NCBI GenBank assembly: GCA_020205615.1
Contig: CM035171.1
Location: forward strand, 10,538,160 to 10,602,159
Direction: 5' to 3'
Length of the DNA stretch: 64,000 nucleotides
Origin: Panax quinquefolius
Lineage: Eukaryota; Streptophyta; Magnoliopsida; Apiales; Araliaceae
Shown here piece after piece: positions 61,928-64,000 of this stretch. Below the pieces are notes generated by a model. That model saw only the letters and a program-made list of their open reading frames with translations, made no database searches and was not told where the DNA came from. Each line of letters opens with the position of its first letter. Within the stretch, counting starts at the first letter, position 1. The translations under genes and the position numbers were made by a program.

Positions 61928-63784
61928 TGTTAGGTTTTATGAAAATCAAAGTAGCAATCAAATTGCAAAAATTAGCGGAAGCGAGATAAAATCAGATTTT
62001 AAAATTTTTCACAAACCAATTACCCGGATCATCCTTTATGCATATTATTAATTAAACGAAGAATTAAGAAATTATGAAATCATACCTTCAGAACGAAGCT
62101 TCCGCAGTGACGAGTTCACCTCCTACTTCTTCTCATGATCTCCTGAATCTCCTGTAGATTCCTTCCTTAGATCAATGTAAGCCACCCAGTGTGTGGGCTC
62201 TATAAAGTGATCCACCAAGGAAGAGAATTTTTCAAGAAGAAGGATTTGGCTCAAACCCTAGTTTTTCTATCTCGAATAAGAAAAGGGTGCTTTCTCAAAA
62301 TCTATGAATTACGTATATTAGATATCTAATATAAGACTCCTTTTATAAAGATATCATGTAACCCTATTTTAATTAAAATAAGGTATTATCTATTTAATTA
62401 AATTCTTTTTAATTAAATGGGCCCCTAATCCTATTAGGGGTAATTAATTAAACTCCTTTAATCGATTTTCTTTCCTAATCCAATTAGGAATAAATGAGAG
62501 TACTAATATTAAATTAATTCCTAAACCTTTTAGAAATTAAAATAATAATAATTATAATAATATTAATAAGACTCTCTTATTAATTTATATTTAATATTTC
62601 TAAAATATTAAATAATAATATTAAGCTATTTAATTTATTCTATCACCATAGATTAAATTAAATATACTTAACATATTATTACAATTATGCCATTAACTTC
62701 TTAAATAATTATTCTTCCTTTTATGGTGTGACCCTTTAGGTTCTCCATATTAAACCAGGTTGTGAATAAATCAATTGTAACAATTCTAATCTCATTTAAA
62801 TAAATAAATTAAACAAATAATTTATTTAAATAAATAATATTTATTCTACAATAGGATAAGCCTCCCAATGATCAACGACTTTCCAGATAATATAGATTTC
62901 AACATTAATCATAAAAGAACCTTTGAGTAAATAGTTACAATGACAATTCAATCCTTCCACCATACAATGTCCCAATTAAATATAAGACATGGAATTATCC
63001 GTTAAGTCTTATTTTATTTAATTATATGTATTTCGATTCCTAAATGAACAACTCCTAATTAATGCAAATTAGAAACTACTTTCTAATTTCATTCCACCTC
63101 GCCAAGGATTCTCGGGGTTGTCATTTATCGAATCACATAGGACATTTCTCCTTTTACTAGAAGTGGTAGATTATTTATCGATCATTCATTATCTTCATAT
63201 ATAACTTATTACACCCAAACATACCCTTTGATATACTCTAAGAGTCTTAAGGAATAAGTCAAAGTGTAATTCATTATATATAAGATACTATGATGATCTC
63301 AAGTCAAGGATCATTTCAGATTACTATCACTACATGAATTCCTATATGATAGGTAAGTAAAACTCCATTAGGAATTCCTTAGCGAGTCACGCTCGTTGAA
63401 CTTATTCTCTAATAAGCACCTACATACTTGCTTTTAGTGTCTCCACACAAATGATCATGAGATCAATCATCCTCATCCAATGAAGCAAATAAACGTATGT
63501 ACCAATCTATCCGGATTCACTAATCCCCAATTTAGTAATCCAATGATTGGGAACTATTTTAGTTTTAAGCTTTCTAAGAATTTAGATCTCATTAGAATGA
63601 TCATCATCATTATTCTAAAAGCGTTGCTTAAAACTATGGGTTTATCACATATTATTAAAACAACACCATCTAGATAATAAATGTCTTTAATAAATAATTC
63701 TTTTATTAATAAATAAATAAGATTGATTACACAAGATATGCTTTATCATCATACATGATTGGCTTCAGATGCATAATACTTTCA
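61928..63784 (-). repeat. 3' LTR of the Copia element
   Basis: 1857 bp with TG...CA borders on the minus strand, next to a polypurine tract. It is AT-rich, with a CACCCTTTTCTTATTCGAGA block at about 62270-62290 on the minus strand that could be leader sequence. It should be matched by a 5' LTR to the right, outside the window. Confidence 0.75.
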
Positions 63785-63796
63785 ATCTCCCACTGC
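63785..63796 (-). promoter_or_regulatory. Polypurine tract of the Copia element
   Basis: The minus strand reads CAGTGGGAGAT immediately before the LTR start TGAAAG, the classic plant Copia arrangement right after the polyprotein stop. Confidence 0.75.
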
Positions 63797-63797
63797 A

Positions 63798-64000
63798 CTA
63801 AAGCCAATCGCCGTGGTATCTCATACCCATCTTCTCTAAGTGACGATCAAACCGTTGTTGTGTTAACGCTTTAGTAAATGGATCTCGCAATATTGTCTTG
63901 AGAGTCCACACGCCTGTGGTGACGTCTCTTCTTTCAATGATCTCTCCGATCAAATGAAATCGCCGCAACACGTGTTTCGATTTCGATGAGACCGGGTTCC
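63798..64000 (-). CDS. Copia polyprotein, C-terminal end of RNase H (partial)
   Basis: An open minus-strand frame enters from beyond the window and runs 66 codons to TAG at 63798-63800. It contains NPVSSKSKHVLRRFHLIGEI, ILRDPFTKALTQQRFDRHLE and MGMRYHGDWL. This is the conserved end of Copia RNase H (SKSKHI-RKYH-IREI ... DPFTKAL ... H---MG-R). No stop or shift in the visible part. The expected N-A-D in front of PFTKAL is LRD here. It would degrade the RNA strand during cDNA synthesis. Confidence 0.88.
   Translation of the reverse strand, partial: NPVSSKSKHVLRRFHLIGEIIERRDVTTGVWTLKTILRDPFTKALTQQRFDRHLEKMGMRYHGDWL

Larger units (their letters stand above)
61928..64000 (-). mobile_element. Ty1/Copia retrotransposon, 3' end (runs off the window)
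   Basis: On the minus strand the end of a Copia polyprotein (stop at 63798-63800) is followed by a polypurine tract and an LTR that begins TGAAAGTATTATGC at 63784 and ends CCTAACA at 61928. The rest of the element lies beyond 64000, so the target duplication cannot be tested. Confidence 0.85.

Overview
This is a nuclear contig from a dicot-type flowering plant. It is AT-rich, its genes carry spliced introns with GT..AG borders, and it is full of plant Class I and Class II transposable elements. Species and order cannot be fixed from the sequence alone.

Only two genes look intact. One is an SMXL4/5-type SMAX1-like gene (+ strand, 31411-35283, three exons, 1024 residues). The other is a CLEC16A/FPL-domain gene orthologous to Arabidopsis TT9/GFS9 (- strand, 57830-43366, 21 coding exons, 857 residues). 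I rebuilt both exon by exon, and the reading frame closes across every junction.

The rest is mostly a nest of mobile elements. (1) 1-8.4 kb: a decayed plant-mobile-domain plus Ulp1-like protease gene (+), then fragments of unrelated host genes that keep their introns and splice sites (unidentified exons, a scramblase-like exon, two exons of a GH19 chitinase-like gene), then a decayed FAR1/FRS-MULE transposase gene (-). (2) 8392-19298: a complete but decayed Ty3/Gypsy Tekay-type LTR retrotransposon (-), flanked by the 5-bp duplication AACAC. It sits inside the first exon of the FRS gene; the missing N-terminus resumes at 19303-19373. Its left LTR carries a 791-bp hAT-like element with an 8-bp duplication. 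(3) 19.4-29 kb: a giant foldback element with 22-bp palindromic tips, split by a MULE with about 100-bp inverted repeats. A (TA)n tract follows, then a 4.2-kb MULE carrying a GRF zinc-finger fragment. (4) 36089-39399: a solo LTR related to the Tekay element, just downstream of the SMXL gene. (5) Intron 10 of TT9 holds a MULE with a second hAT-like element inside it. (6) 59275-61667: another MULE with a decayed 9-bp duplication. (7) 61928-64000: the 3' LTR and the end of the polyprotein of a Ty1/Copia element (-).

There is no operon-like cooperation between the genes. The SMXL gene is predicted to be a nuclear repressor acting in phloem development, and TT9/GFS9 a Golgi/endosomal trafficking factor. 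The strongest observations are the dated nesting order of the insertions, the long foldback hairpin, the multi-gene fragment cluster between two MULE-type genes, and the chain of elements joined by (TA)n tracts. I saw no convincing tRNA, rRNA or CRISPR array.
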